In this document: one piece after another, positions 1-15,700 of the stretch
How positions within the stretch are numbered: position 1 is the first letter of the stretch
Layout: each line of letters begins with the position of its first letter
Origin: Glycine soja
Lineage: Eukaryota > Streptophyta > Magnoliopsida > Fabales > Fabaceae
Direction: 5' to 3'
DNA: 64,000 bases
NCBI RefSeq assembly: GCF_004193775.1
Contig: NC_041010.1
Location: 43,575,562 to 43,639,561 of the forward strand
Position numbers and translations under genes: made by a program
Notes under the pieces: generated by a model
What the model was told of the DNA's origin: nothing
What the model saw: the letters and a program-made list of their open reading frames with translations, nothing else
The model's database searches: none

Positions 1-731
1 AGCCTGCAGGTTATTGGCATTACAAAAACAAATATTAGATATTCCATTCCCTTAAATGCAAGATGAGAAAAGCTTCATGATGTTAGGCCTCAAATATAGA
101 AAGGGCATGCAAGAAAACAGTATACGCACAACACAAGATGTTAGCTTGAGCTCTAGAAAAAAGTGATTACAAGGTTGTGAAAAAAGAAACGATTTCTTTT
201 CGGAGATTCCATACGAGTAGAACATATTTTGCAAGTGGTGGCTATAATTATATGAAAGCCCTTTTATTTTGAAAAGTGATTTTGGGTTTTCAGGTATATC
301 AATGCAAAAATATTTTTTTCTCTCAAAACCTAAATGAACAAGACTTGTAGTTTTTAAAGTTCAGTAAGGAATCAAGTGATTATATGTCCACAAGCTATAT
401 TCCTATTAGCTTCCCGAAAAGATCTGAAATTTGATTATTTTCAGACTTTTTTGGTCAAAAGTTTACCCAAACAAATTAAATATTTATTTTTTATATAAAA
501 AAAGAAGTGATTTCTTCACAAAATAACCTTCAAAACAAGCCTCTAAAGCCAGACTGGTAACAAACTACTATCTAGTACTTAAAACTAGAGTAGAATCCGG
601 AAAACCTGGTTAAAAATCTGTCAGAAGAAATTCAATCCCACAACTAATATCAAATTCTATGCTCAAAAAATTAGAATTTTCTTGGCCTGGAAAAGAAAAT
701 CCAAAGAAATCACTAAATGGATCGTAATTAC
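1..731 (-). other. BTAF1 intron, running off the window edge
   Basis: This stretch follows the splice donor of the last visible BTAF1 coding exon (GT at 730-731 on the minus strand). I looked for the next expected coding block, the SNF2 motif VI region with an R-A-H-R-L-G-Q type signature, and did not find it here. The rest of the gene, roughly 130 residues judging by plant homologues, should therefore lie beyond position 1. The sequence is AT-rich, with no recognisable repeat. Confidence 0.6.
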
Positions 732-3700
732 CTGAAGGTCTCGCATCGGATTCCAGTCATGCTCCACAAAAACAAGGGTATCTGCAGATGTCAGGTTCAA
801 ACCAAGCCCACCAACTGCAGATGAAGAATTTTATATAATTTAAAATATTAAGCTACAACTACAAGAGAAATAAATGGGTAGATCAACTAAGACAAGGTGA
901 AAAATTCTACCATGTGTTGTAAGCAGTAAGACATCAATGGTAGGGTCTGAATTGAAAGCTTTGACAATTTCAAAACGCTTTCCTGGCTCAACTGATCCAT
1001 CCAACCGCAAATACGTGACACTGTAACACAAACGAAAAATTCAAGATGAAAGCTCAGAATAAAAAAATAACCATTTTAGAGCATTGTAGTTCCATGCAAA
1101 AACAAACGGAAACTGCTCAATAACAAGCATTTTGAAACCAAATCATAGTTCCAAAGCCTGATTCATTGCTTTCAACTAAGATCATTGAATGCAATGAAAC
1201 AGGCATTGGAACCTAAACTATAAATTTATTAAGTGGATGACTAGGTCCAGGAACTAACCTTTTCATGTGTGTCTGAAACAAATCTCTTTCAATTATATCC
1301 AGGAAAGCCTGCAAATAAGCAATCATTAGAAGACACATCAGTAAAGCTTTTATTAATCATCAGGGGAAAAAAAGTAGCCCCAAAGAAAAGGTAATCATCA
1401 CCTTATGTTGAGCGAATATCAAGACCCTATGCTGCCCAACGTTAACCGCACCCTCAGAACCTGAATTGTCAACTCCAATTCCACATTCTTCAAGAATCTC
1501 ATGAAGAGCAACTAATTTTGGGGAGTGATAGAGTTTGTGAAGTTCTGAAATAACATCAGAGCCAGCAGGAAACAGTTCTGAGAGGATAGTAGAAAGTGAC
1601 TCTGGAATCTTCTCACCAATGACAAGCAATGGATGACTACAGAGTTTTAGCAAGTATTGGAGTGCCTGAAACATGGAATGGATTTCAGGGTGTTAAAAAA
1701 AATAGAAGGAACAACAATTAACAAGTAATTAAAGAAATCTAATTACCTGGAAAACATGTGAAGATGCTTTAGTAGAACTGCTACTTCCTTCTGCTGCAGC
1801 AGACTCATTCGATGTTACAACAGATGATATTTCTTGTTTTACACGAGAACCAGAATACTGTTCATAAAGTTTCAATTGTACAGGGCTCAAATCACAGTAT
1901 CTGTCTTGAATTATTTTCTCTGGCAGATCAGACAAGACTTCATCCTTTGTCCTACGAAGGAGGAAAGGCATTACCTAGAGGACAAAAGAACATCTAGTTA
2001 GAAGGCAAAAACACAATTGTAGTACAATAATGATAAAGAGAAAATCACCTGCTTATGCAGTGCCTCCATGGCAAGTGCTCCTGCTTCAGCATCCCTAGCA
2101 GAACATTTTGGATCTCTTGCAGCTAAAAGTGGTTTTCCATATGTGGCTTGGAACTGTTAAAGCCACATTAAATGAATGGCCAGGTGGCAACAATGAAAAA
2201 AAGCATGCTAAAATGTATTGCAGTGAGTTTTGTAGATTCAAATGATAAACTTGAGGGGGAGTTTTGCGATTATGATAAGACTGTAGTGAGATTTTATGAT
2301 ATATGCTGAAATAGCATTAGAATATTTGATTGATTTTATTGTAGTTATTTCCTTTTTATTAGTTGTATATGTGTAGGGTAATAAGGTTGAATATCTTGTA
2401 GATTTGTAACATTTATCCCCAAATTATTGGAAACCTGTTGTACAACATTATGATAGTGATAGAACATCTCCCAAGCAAGTTTCTCATCCCAAATTATGTG
2501 TTTTAAGTCTGATTCAGGTGTAATGAATGAAATACTTATTCAAAACATTCCATAAAAACTAGATTTTGTTGCAAGCATGAATTGACATTCTAATTAGGCT
2601 TTGGTTGAGGATTTGTGATGACATGTTCACTCTATCATGTAGCAGTTAACAGGGGAAAAACATTGGAACCAAAAATGTTGTATCAAGAGGAAACCACCCC
2701 TCCCCCCCCCCCCCCAAAAAAAAAAAAAAAAAACTAGTTGAGGGTCTGAGACAGTGAACTTTAAGCTGAAAAACGTTTTTTTAGTGCAAATTGAGCTAAT
2801 CCATACATGCATTCAAATAAGATGAAGGGAAATAATTTATTACATCAACTATTTCAACAATGACTACAAAAACTAAACATAATTCTGTCCCAGCGTTTTA
2901 AGACCCTAACGCACCAAATGTATCATGATTCCAAATTATTATAAAAAATACCAACCATGAGTTACAATTATAGAATTGTAACAACATCAATTATAATGAC
3001 GAGCAGCAAAAAGATACCTGTCTCTCAGTTCCAAGAAATCCAGGCATCAAAAAATCAAAAAGGGACCACAAGTCCATTATGTTATTCTGCAAAGGGTAAC
3101 ACATTTATCAGATTGATAGATTGTAACTTTAATGAGACATAAACTCATTACCAACCTGTATAGGTGTCCCACTCAATATCAAGCGGTGTTGCGCTTTCAG
3201 CTGTTTTATGGCAAGTGTAACTTTAGACTTGGCATTCTTGATTATATGCCCTTCATCTAAGATGCAGTGATTCCACAGCAGCTGTCCAAGAAAATCAATA
3301 TCTTTACGGACAACATCATATGATGTTATGATGACATTATGCTTGCAAAAATGATCCCGAAGAAGCATTCGCTCCTGAGCAGAACCAACATATTGAAGAC
3401 TAGAGATAACAGAAACATCAATATACTTCTCTATCTCAAAGGCCCAGTGCCCAACTAGAGTTGATGGGCAAATAATTAAAGATGGCAGAAGATCCTCATT
3501 CCCAATTGAAGTTCGATGCTCAGCTATATCAGAGGCCACAATTGCTGATGCTTGAAGTGTCTTTCCAAGTCCCATGTCATCACATAAAATTCCATGAAGC
3601 TTGAAACGTTTCAAAAAAGCTAACCAATTTATGCCTTCCTGCTGATACCTGGAAACACAAGAACAATAATAATAAATAATATAATATAGAAGGTAAAACT

Positions 3701-6700
3701 AATAATAGGTCAGAAATTTAAGAATATAAATAAGGATATAGACATAAGTAATGAATCAAGTAACTAGGAGAAAAAAGAGTTAAGAAAATAAGTATATAGC
3801 TATATAATGGAATATTCAACCCCCCACCCCCCAAAAATAAATAAATAAATAAATAAAGAGTTGTGAAAATAAGTCCAATTTACCTCCTCAATGTTACTTT
3901 CAGTTCAGTGCACAACTTGTAATCTTCAATATGAGAGTTGTCAAGTAGTTGCTCCAAAAACTGCAAATCTTCTGCATTTCTAGATACACCTTCCCCTAAT
4001 CCAATCGGTTGAGGAAGGCCTCGTGCCAAAGGAAGTAAAGGTACAAGAGAAGCAAAACTATGGGTCACACTCTGTCTGACAGACTGATCACAATCACTCA
4101 TGCACCTTAGAAGCGGAACCACCAATAGAGGAGCATAAGGGACCAACTCTACACCCAGCCCCTGAACAAGAAAACTGATCAACATGCCTGCTCCTTGTCG
4201 AGCATAAACTGATGATGCATCTTCCAACATAGGGATAGCATTTTCAACCACAGCTCCCATAACTTTCACAGTCATTGACTGTGCCATGGAAGTGATGCAG
4301 CGTGAAGCAGCTAATCTAACTGCAACATGAGAATGCTGAATACATTTAAAAATGCATGGGAGAAGTGTCAACAGTTTTGGCTTCAACTCCTCATTTAAGA
4401 TGGGAGCAACAGAACGCACCACCTACAAGAAAACCATGTTGCATATTAAGCAGAATACTATATGAACCACTAAAAAAGTTACAATGAATAAGGATGAACA
4501 GGAAGAATTTATTAAACCAGTAAACAAACAAATACAAAAACATGTGATCACACCAACACACAAACACGAAATTTTGCACCTGAAAAATACTAGAGACTGA
4601 CAATTTTTTTCTGCACCTTTTGTCATAAAGGTAGTAATGCCAAGAAAAGGAGGGAAGGTTCTTTATAATTAAAAAAAAAATCTGAAGAATTTTACCACAG
4701 CAATCTTTTTTAATGGGTTTATAACCAATAGTGTACTTATATTAGTTAATCAACCTGTTAAGGAATTCAAAATAATGTTCAAGAACTTCCATTCAGCGTA
4801 CAAGCTAAGCTAGACACGATTCAAAAGGTAATCAAGACAAGGGTGTAATCATAGATATAGTTCTTAGTTCTTAGATATTTCAATATGTACACTACAGTGC
4901 TATCTGCATATATACACACCAATAGAGGAAATTGAAATACATTCAGCTAACAGAAAGTGTTATTCTACATGAACTTATGTACAATCTCAAAATATCAAAA
5001 CCCAACAAAAAAATGCACATTTGCTTGTCTATCTCCACGATGCTCTGGCTCACTGGTGTCTAGACAATCATGGGCACCACCAAAATTTTCTAATGTGCTT
5101 TCATACTCTACTTAAACACATGCATAAAGAAATTCAAAATATACAAGGTCTAGTGGAGAGATAACATTCCAATTTGAATAACTGAATTTTTCTAAACCTT
5201 TCTTCTATTTTGAAAACCTACAGATAGGGAAGGCTTGAGAAAAGTCAGGAGGAAATCCATATGTTTTGTGTTTTATTTTCGAGTGTTCAATCCTACATCA
5301 CAAAAAATAATTAAAACAATACCCAATTGCTCAAAAAGGGAGATCTTTTTGACAATTTCATCCTGTCTTGTTATACTGTAGTTTAACTCATACAAATTCA
5401 CAGCTAATGATGCAAAATCTTACATGTAATGAACCAAATCCACAGGTAGAAATTTATAATACCAACCTGGATATTGTTAATCAAGGCCTGAGGATCGCTA
5501 ACAGACTCAATAGACAGAGTAGCTGACTTTTCATTAGTGACAAGTAGAGATTCAGAGGAGCTGGGCTTAAGCACTTCAGTAAGGCAATCCCACAGCTTAG
5601 GAAGCTTATCAAATAATGACACACCAAACTTCTCACATAGATGCCTCAATGCTAGCTCAGATCCCCGTCTACTTAAAAATCCCTCCACCTTTGACCGATC
5701 CTCACCAGCCAGCACATGGACCTTTAACTTCTGTTTGCTCACAGGAGTTCTACAAGACAGAAAACCTTGGTCATCAATACTCTCCATGGAACAAAGGGAT
5801 TTGGCTTGAGGGGTCTCAGAGGGATCCATGCAAGTTAAACTACATATATTCTTAATTAATTTATCATTGGGGCAAGGTCTTCGTGCAACACAGTGATACA
5901 TTAGCTCGGCAAGGGCCTCAGCTGACTTCATTTGCAGTATTTCCTCCTGAAAGATAAGACATTTTATTCAATATCAATAAATTAATCATGTAAATAAGCA
6001 CTAGAAAAACAGTAAAGGTTAAACTAGCACCTGCTCTCGTTTGATTGAAGCCATCAAAGGCAAAATGATTGGGGTAAGTCGTGTAGGAAATTCAGACATC
6101 CAGACAACTGCAGCTGCAACTGCAGATGTGACTGTAACATGCAAATTACTCTGCAAATCAACACAGGAACCAGAAATAAGCATGTCAAAAATCATTGAGG
6201 GTGACTTAAAACAAATGAAATACAAATCATGTAATACCATCCACTTCAAGAAAGTTTAAAATAATAATAATAAATTTTTTTGAAATATACCTGAACACAT
6301 TTTAAATATCCAGAAGTAGTCAAGAGTCTCTGTTTCAAGGATTCGATATCATCCATGATGTTCTTTCCCAAGGATTCATTTGCAGAACTATCATTACACA
6401 AAGTTGGAATTTTTGATGCAAAACCAATGGCATCATCCACACTCAAGCGATCCAACTCAATTTGGGTAGCTGTCAGCAACTCATTAAACATACCAGAAGA
6501 CTTGATCACATTTAGTAATTGGCCAGTCTCATTGCACATCTTCCCATAAGTTCTTGAAAGCTCAGCATAAGGAAGAAGTGAATCTTTTGTTGGGAATGTT
6601 GGGTCAGAACATGCTAATAAGTCTAGCAACCAATCTTTGAGGGCACCAGGGATACCATCAAAGTTTTTGGACGAATTTATGTTCTTAATCTCCTTGAACC

Positions 6701-9700
6701 AAGAAATAAGTACCAAAGATGCAACCTAAATACAATAGAAAATATTGAAGTCAGGAAAAGAAGGCTGAAGATTGCTTGGCTGTAGATTCATTGTATACGA
6801 ATACATACCTGGCGTTGGACACCAGACAACGAGGTTAGAGAGCTCCAAAGTGGATCAATCACATATTTTAAAGAACCCTCTGGCAGCTTAGAAGCAAAAA
6901 TTCCCAAAGCAGTTGCTGTAACTACCCGGGTATGAGTTACAGACGTGTCTACCTCAGCACCAACAACTATCTTAACAGAATTCATAGGAACATCCCCATT
7001 TCTATCTGGTGGAATAATTCCTTTTATAGATTCAAGACTAAAATCCACACCACTTTCATTTTCAATTTTTGCAGCTCTCATTTTAGCAGCTGCTCTAATT
7101 TGACTTTTTCGTGGAAAAGCAACAGGCCAATACATCTTTGAGGCATCTAATGCTGAGCCAAATGGAGTAGATGCAAGTTCTGTCCAAGAAGCCACATAAG
7201 ACCTCGCAGCTATCTTCAAGTCCTCCACAGAACACTGCCATTAATTAGTAGACAACTTGATGGATTAGAAAATAGAGATATAAATATTTAAACAACAATG
7301 ACCACAAGAGGAAGACAAAACAATCGATTTTTGTGGCCTAGGGATTAGGTAAGAGGTTAGCAGGAAATTCTTTAGAAAAAATGAACCCCTGTGGACATTT
7401 ACCACTGAAAGAAAAACAATGACTGGTTACAGACATAAAGATGTGGGAAGATGGACTTGAAACAAAAAAACCAACTTCAACTCAATATTTTGATGCAAAA
7501 ATTGTACAATAAACGACCAATGTTTATATTAGCAGGACGGCAGAACCAGACATGTAGAGGTGGATTGTCATCAGATCCAAGAAAAGATCATGTCAAGGTG
7601 CATTTCTACTAGTTTCATCAACTCAAATGACCAGCTAAAACACATATTTACAAAACCTCTTAGAGGTCCAGGATTAGCTACAGTTCTAAGAAACATGGTA
7701 CATATTATTTATATGCTCCAGATTGAAAGCCATTGTTGCAATAATAGCTACATAATATCACTAAGTCACTACAGGATAACAAACACAACATATATACCAA
7801 ATGGTTTTAGTAAAGCAATCCACAACAGATTCAACAACATTCTGATAAAAATAACCACTTCTCCAAGATAGGAAAACATGAATATTATATTGATGGAGTC
7901 TTGATAACTGTTGAAATGTTAAATTTGCAATGATGTGTACGCATGTAATTTAAGATTATATTATAACATAGTACTACTGTACATGATTTCTGTAGCTATT
8001 AAAAGTTTAAAACTAATTCATCTCAACAATCAACATATAGAGTCCTAACAATATGTTTATCTCTGCATCACATAGAGCTAACAGAATGTGAAACAACAAG
8101 ACATAAATCTTCTTTTGGCCTCTGCACAACATCAAATCTAGTCCCAAATAGTTAGTTTTTTAAGCCATAATACAGACTGGAACATGATAAAATATAGGGT
8201 TGATGTACAGCTTGCTTTGACTGAGAAGAGATGCATATAATGAAAGACATTAGTCAGAAACATTTCTAAGTCCCTCTTATAGGATGATATACCTGAACAA
8301 GGAGACTCCAAACTCTCTCGGAACATCGCAAAATATCCTCATTTGTTTCCAATAGAAGATTCTGGAAGACAATTCTAAGGGTATCTCCAAATATAAAAGA
8401 GGGCCAGAACGAAACACTAGACAACTCAGACATGCTTCTCTTATATCCAGCTTCAAGTAGCCTCTCCTGAAAATAGAACATTTATGGCAAGAAATTAAGA
8501 CATGTACCACCTTTTGTAAAAAAAAAAAAAAGACCATTAGATAAATACATTACAAGGAGCATTAGATGAGATTCAATTTTTTCAATAAACATCAAGGAAG
8601 AAAGATAAATACCAAAGTCCGTATCGCAGAATAACGAACAGATGTGATACTGTGCCTCATAAAGGGCCACAAACGTGGTGCCAATGTTGAAAGCACATAA
8701 GGATTTTCTTCTCCATCAACATCACCACAACCACCTACTCCATTTTCCATTTCATTTTCTGCCAATTTAAAAACTTTGTACATCTTTGGGGCCATATCTT
8801 CTTGAGAATAGATTTCTGCCAGCAGATTCATTACACTGCAAACAGATAAGTAACATATTAATACTAATATAACATTGCAAAACTTTGGTTTGGTCTCTCT
8901 ACAAGATAAACTATAGTCCAAAAGCTAGAATTAGTGGGAAGCTGTTTGAAATTATAAACCCATCTATTCTCTGAATAACCTCTAAACTAAAATGAAGTAT
9001 GATTGTGTATCGATGCCAGTACTGAGATTCAGCTACTTCAAAGAATTTATTACAAAATTGATGGCCAGATTGAACTACTGTTATAAAACATCAGAATGCA
9101 TCACATTTAATCAGCAAACAAAGGTAAATTATTAGTTTAGCGAAAGATAATATCTAGCAAAAGCAAGCAGTAAATGTAGAATTGTAATAAAGAAGCTTCT
9201 CCATCATCTAACTTTCACCAAAAAAAGGATAAATTAAAGAAATATTGTAATCCTAGTAAAATATAAATGTTGGATAAGGGAACGATCAGGAGAAGACAGG
9301 CATTTGTGGGTGTGACACAACTGTTAATGTTCGGGGAAACTAAACAATCTATTTCATTGTTCAAAATGTTGGCTTTAGCCTTTAGTTGAATCATGAAGTA
9401 TGACATAAGGTGAGCCAAAGCACGAGGCTCCCGCTTATTGAGGTCTGGGCACTGGGCAGGGTAGATGTATGCAGCCATAGTTAAAGTCGCTACTTACTGT
9501 TGCACCAAGGCTTTTGCTCATAAAGTATAACATACCAAAAAAATTATAATTCTTTTAATATTCATCACTTGGATAACAAATTGAGTGCACAATTATTAAG
9601 TCAACATTTTATATAATATATTAAACTATGACCAAAAGGTTATCATAAGAAATTGGCTGGAAATAATCAACATTGTCAACTATATAAGCTAAGGTATGCT

Positions 9701-12700
9701 CACAAAATTTCAACATATAGGTTCTGTTGTGTTGTAACTATTATTTAATAGAGTTTATTTTTATCATTAATTAGCATGTACAAATTCTAAGACTTTTGAG
9801 ATTTGTATGGTTTTTTAAAGTCTATATATAGGAGAACCTATCTTTCTTTTTTTGTAATTATAAGACTAAGAAATAAAAATTCAGTCTCTTGAATTCAATT
9901 TATTTTAGTTTTCAAGTGGCTCTATAGCTGATCAAAAAAAAAAAAAAAAAAGTGGCTCTATAATGATGGTGCATTGAAAACTAATCAGACAGACAATCAT
10001 TATGTCTATAAAAGGGAATGCACCACTAAGATTGTAAAGCTAACTACCAAAGCTTTAGCCAGTAAACTACCTGCTGGTGGATGGACTTAAATCATCCAAA
10101 TCAAGCAATATATCCCATAAAAGCATCACAATTGAATGCAATGTTTGACCCTGCAAGGAAACAATTGCAGATGCAGCTGGTATTAAAGCATCAGCAGCAA
10201 CTGCTCGGACATCATCATCTGGGTCCTCCAACCCAGATTTACAAGAAGGAAGAACGCATCCAAGCAAATCCGAAAGCATCTCCTAGTTTCGGTAAAAGAT
10301 ACATCAGAAGCCAGAAAGAAATATATACAACATCCCTTGAATTCCAAGTAATAATAAAAGAAACAAAGAAGCAGCATATCATTAAGAAAAGATCGAGTTT
10401 TCATAAATGTAACTACAGCACCCTACACCAGCTATCTTCAGTCTCAGTTTTTTAATGCTGCCTACTACACTCACCAACCTTTGTACTTGGAAAAACACAA
10501 AAATAATAATCAAATGGGCTCTGGTCTGAGAAGTTTCTTGCAGTGGTGTGTGCAGTCTATTTCTTATATACTTATCAGGACAATAACTAATCACTATCAA
10601 ATTGAAAATGACCATGGTATAATCTTATTAGCCTGCTACCAATGACCAATCCAACCCACATCCTGTTCATTTCACAAGGACAAAGAGAATTCTTTTCTAT
10701 AAGCAAAAAAGGATTTATTCAACAACTATGCATATGCGACACTACCACATAAAAAAATGCTATTAGTCATACAAATAACAATACATCAAGCTACACACTA
10801 ACAGAAAAGAAAAACATGGAGTTTCTGTACAGTAAAAGATTAGAGATAAAAGCTTTCTATAAACGAAAGAGAGAAACTCTAAAACAGAGAATGACGAAGT
10901 TGAAATTAACAACCCAACTGAAAACAGTTACAACTCTAGTTTATATACTAGAGCTTAGACAGCTGTACACAGCTGTTAACATAAGTTTCAACTAACCCAA
11001 AGTTAGTTGAGGTAACCAGAATTAAGGTAGACTGAAGAAAAAGAAAAGGAGTAATTCTACTCTATTCTGCTCTACTACTCTAATAAGAGATCACGAAACT
11101 TCTAACTCATGCTCATGACCATCTAGATTGAGAAAAGAAAAGTAGGACTGTTGTAAATTTTGTATTTGAGTAATCACCCCAGACACATCATCAGTCTTTC
11201 AGATATTTTTATTTTAGATATGAGAAATTAGCAATTGATCACAGACAAAAAAAGGTAGTGCTAGAAAAGTTTGAAAGCCATTAATTTTCATTTTGCTGAT
11301 TTTTAGTCTTTAAAAAATATTTACAGACACCAATAAGACGCAAATTAGGTTTCAATGCATCAAAGCTGGGAATAAAACAGTGGCAGCAAGGAGCAGGAGG
11401 AGCCCGAATGGCCTTGCACTACTTCCTTTTTCAAAAGCACAAGAAACAAAACTAAAACTTATACATACACTCAAAAAGAAAAAGGGCAGTAAAAAATTTC
11501 GGACTATATGATAAGACACAGAATTTTCTATAATTAATTACTGCACTAATAAAAATCTAACAAACTGCATGTGAAACCAGTATTTTTTTCTGTAGTCATC
11601 GATCATCTCAATGCATATGATAAAATATTAAAAACACAGACAGAACAATGGCTAAAGAGAGAGAGAGAGAGAGAGAGTAAAACCAAGAACATAAGTGGCA
11701 GAAAATAGATATGCACCTGCCGTACGGCAACCAAATATTTGATACCAAGAAGACTGCCATGTCGAATCTCCCATTCTGGCCTACACTGAACAAAAGGCAA
11801 AAACAGAAGCATAAAGATTAAAAACCAATCTCACTAAGAGAACTCAAATCAAAACCCTTCAAAAAAGAAATAGCTCCATGGAAAGGAAAAGCACAGGAAA
11901 TCTAAAAGGTTGCATGCATCTTAAAGTAATGTAAATTACATGTTTTTAAAAGGAAACAAATTGCAGCATTAAATGATGTTTACCTGCATTTTCAACAATA
12001 TGTTCAATGTTTCATTAACTAGTGCGGGATGCATATACTTAAATGCAGCACCTAAAGCCTGTGCACAGGTTTCACGCACTGGAGCAACAACCTGATCAGA
12101 TACATAATCTCCAAAGCTGAAATAAAATAACCAAAAATAAACAAAGAAACTTGCAGAATAAGAGACAGCTACAAGGTATCAAATTAACAAAAGAACCATT
12201 AATAAGAGATGGAAGTGCAGCATATTGGCAATCAGTTACGTAAACCAAAGTTCAGCGGGATCTAGTTCATTCATTAAAAAACATAAAAGAACAAAAATAT
12301 CATACCGATCAAGTGACAACACGCACAAAAAGCGTAACACACAGTCTTGAAGAAATTCACAGTTTCGAAGCCAGGAACTTCTAACCACTTTAACCGAGTG
12401 CATCAGCTCACAATTCTGAGGAAGATTTCTCAGCACACTAAGATTTTCAGAGGGAACCTTATTATCATCAGAATAACCATTCTGTTCTGCTATATTAGCA
12501 GGCTCCTTGCATGCATCATGTAAGCCATCAGAGCAATCCATGTCAACAGAATTACCATTAAATTGCCTATTCCCATAATCCAAAGCCAAATTGAATCCAT
12601 GGGTTTCAGAACTAATGCTGATTTCAATATCAGCTTCATTGTTGCAAGTCATCACACTATCCATAGAGGTTGATGATGATACATCTTCAAGTTTTGGCCT

Positions 12701-15700
12701 CTTCAAGTTTGAAACAAACTCATCTGTTGAAACTTGCATATTTAAACCAATTTCCCTCTCTCTCTTCAATATATTTGGTATACTTTTGTCTTCTAATTCA
12801 ATAAACAAGGTCCCACCCATGCGTGAGTCAGGTTTAAATACTCCAGCAGAAGCACCTTGATGTGCTAAAATCTCTCTCAATGCCATCACGCTGCCATGTC
12901 GTACCTCCCAAACTAGCAACAACATTTGATTAATAACCATTCAAAGAAAACAACTAAAATGAATGTAAAACACACAAGTAAATAAATATGACACATTCTT
13001 TTCCAAATTGTACAAATGGTGACAACGGGTGAAATGTTTACCAGGATCAAACATATCAATAATAAGTTGCTCAACAAAAGTGTGGAAAGGCCATTGTCCA
13101 TCCCCATCATGTTCAAGGCCATCTTCATCGTGATTAACACCCACGAATGCCTATACAAAATGATGCATTAAAATAATTACAAATTATGCCTTGTGATCAT
13201 AGATGGAAAATGAATCAATTTGCATATCAACAATTTAGAACTTAAGATAGCATTTTCAAAGACAGACAACAGAATGAAGCTTGTTCTACCGTTTACAAGG
13301 TTGCATCATACAAAAAGTATAATAATAGAATAGCATCACCAATAGCAATAATGATGATTAATAATTATAATCAATAATTAACAATTAATTGCTACCAGCA
13401 ATGACTATAAGAGTGCAACGAAATAATTGTGACAAGACATGCCCTAGAGGGCGAAAAATTACCATTTAACAAACAAGCAAAATAGAATGTTACCTTACTG
13501 TAATTTACTGAATCGGGACATGTGCCTTTCGAAGTCAAATTTTGAGCACCTGACGCCTCTGTACTTCCATCTTCACACCAGCTTTTTGTTTGGTCCTTAG
13601 AGTTAATTTTTGCTTTACGCTTTAAAAGATTCAATTCTCTTGCGCTTGGCCACTTTGATTTGACACTAGGAACCATGTTTGAAACCATTTTCTGGATGTT
13701 ATGTGCAGAACAAGAAGTAAAAAGTCTACGATCTATCCCGTTCAGATGTGAGTCTGATTTGGATGCCATAAGATCTTCATCTCTTATTACATCACTGATA
13801 TCCACAAATTGTTCACAGACATCCAAACCTACATTAACCGAGAAGGATTTCTGGAATCAGGAGGACATAAGCTTAGAGTGCATTAGGATAAGCTTTGACA
13901 AGGAGCAGTATGATATAGTTTTCTTCTAGAGTTTTTTTCATAAGCTACTCATTTTAGCTTCTATAGAAAGCACTGCAATTGCTTTTTTTATGCTTAAGCT
14001 TTTAAAAAAACGTAATTAATAATCATAAAAATAATTATGCATTTATAAAAAATTAAAAAAAAATCTTTAAAAAGGAGGGGAAAATTCTTAAATAAGTTGA
14101 CCCTCAAGTGAACAGAAAGTAAATTAATGCCTTGTTTCAACTCCTTTAGATGCAGAAAGTAGAAGGAGCACCAAAGCATTAAGCAGCTATGTACTCCTCT
14201 TTTGATTAAACCCCAAAATACAATGTCATGCCACCAAATCACCTCAACAAGTGCCCATTTGCATCAACTAGAGCAGATAATAAGAATATGCCATACATGT
14301 TTAGTAATCATCAACTTAGTTAGAAGTCATCATTTCATTTGCACTTACTGGACAATGAGATACTACCCCTCTGGGCATTCTTACTAACCTAAACGACGTC
14401 GAAGATTTTGCTTCTGACGAACCAGTCGCTCCTTTGGGTTCTTTATATTATCATTTCCAATATCATATTCCTGAAATGGGACAAGACATAAAATATCTAT
14501 GCTATGCTACAACCTCGACATATGAGCAACAACTGATAATATATCCATGTGTGTGTGACCAGAAAAAATATAAGGTTTAGATAGTAACAAGAAATAATTT
14601 TACCTGTCCTCCAGATGCTAACAAGGCTCCAAATTCAAGCACCTTGTTCATATCAAAGCTGTCAAGAACAGAGTAAATTATCTTTCAAAAAATGTATTCA
14701 TCGTAAAAAAGCAGGAAAAAGTATTTTCAAAACAACAGTAGAATATAATTTTTCAGTTCATGGTACTCTCTAGATGCATTTTACTTTGGAGTTTGGAGCA
14801 GATTTTTGTGGTTCAGTATACAGGTTTGGTTAAAAACAATGGGCTAAAACTCTGGCAGTGCTCAGTTTATGCAATTCTTAGGTCCATCAGATTGGAGTAT
14901 AAAACTGCAACTTCTAAAGGTTTTTTGCCCTTGAACCTGTTTCATATGATTTTGTTTATGCTTCTCTTCAGTATTCTGCCAACTGCTGTTTCAAGAGATT
15001 TCCAGTTATTAATTTTTATATGCAAAGGATTGGGCAGCCAGGTGATGCACTCCTGGTTTTTTTGTTTTCTATCCTTTTTATTTTCTATATTGTAGGACTA
15101 CTCCCCCTAGCTGCACCTTTTTTTTCTCTAATAGAAATATCTTTTTTATATGCAACAAAAAAAAATGACAGAATCATTCATCGTACAACCTTCTAAATGA
15201 GCTTCCAGTAACTTTTGATTGTAAATAAGACCATGCACACAGATCCTCAATGCTACAAGATATCCCATTCTCAGACATTTTTGATACAGCACAAGCATAA
15301 AGTTCAGTCAAACTTATGTGCTTAACATTCTCAGCAATCGACCCAATTGCATGAGCAGCTGCAACTCGTGTATCCCAATTTTTACTGTGCAAATATTGAG
15401 AAACCTAATCACCACATGAAAACAGGGTGTTAAAATTAATTTGACAAATAGTTCACGCATTATCATTATCAATATTATAAAATAAGAGAGGAAAGATTAA
15501 AGAAACAACCATTAGCATTTAATATTTATCAGGTATAACTTTCAAAACATTTTGCTGAAATTAAATTAAATCAAGTTATTGGATGCAGTTCAATTCTAAC
15601 ATACCCTAATTCAAGAACAGGCAGTCATCACCTTATGCTGAAATTTTGTTTTAAATAATATTATTAAGAAAAAAGGAGCAGCAAGCAAGCATCAAACTCT

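Noticed and set aside
10830..11110. Possible copia-type solo LTR in a BTAF1 intron
   Set aside because: A CTGTACACAGCTGTTAAC palindrome-like word and a tailing CTCTACTACTC pattern resemble LTRs, but no ends, duplication or second copy were found.
14760..15170. Intron segment with a LINE-like 3' end (CTCTAATAGAAATATC near 15,128)
   Set aside because: The resemblance is limited to a short tail-like string; no RT or RNase H motif is readable, so I do not annotate it.
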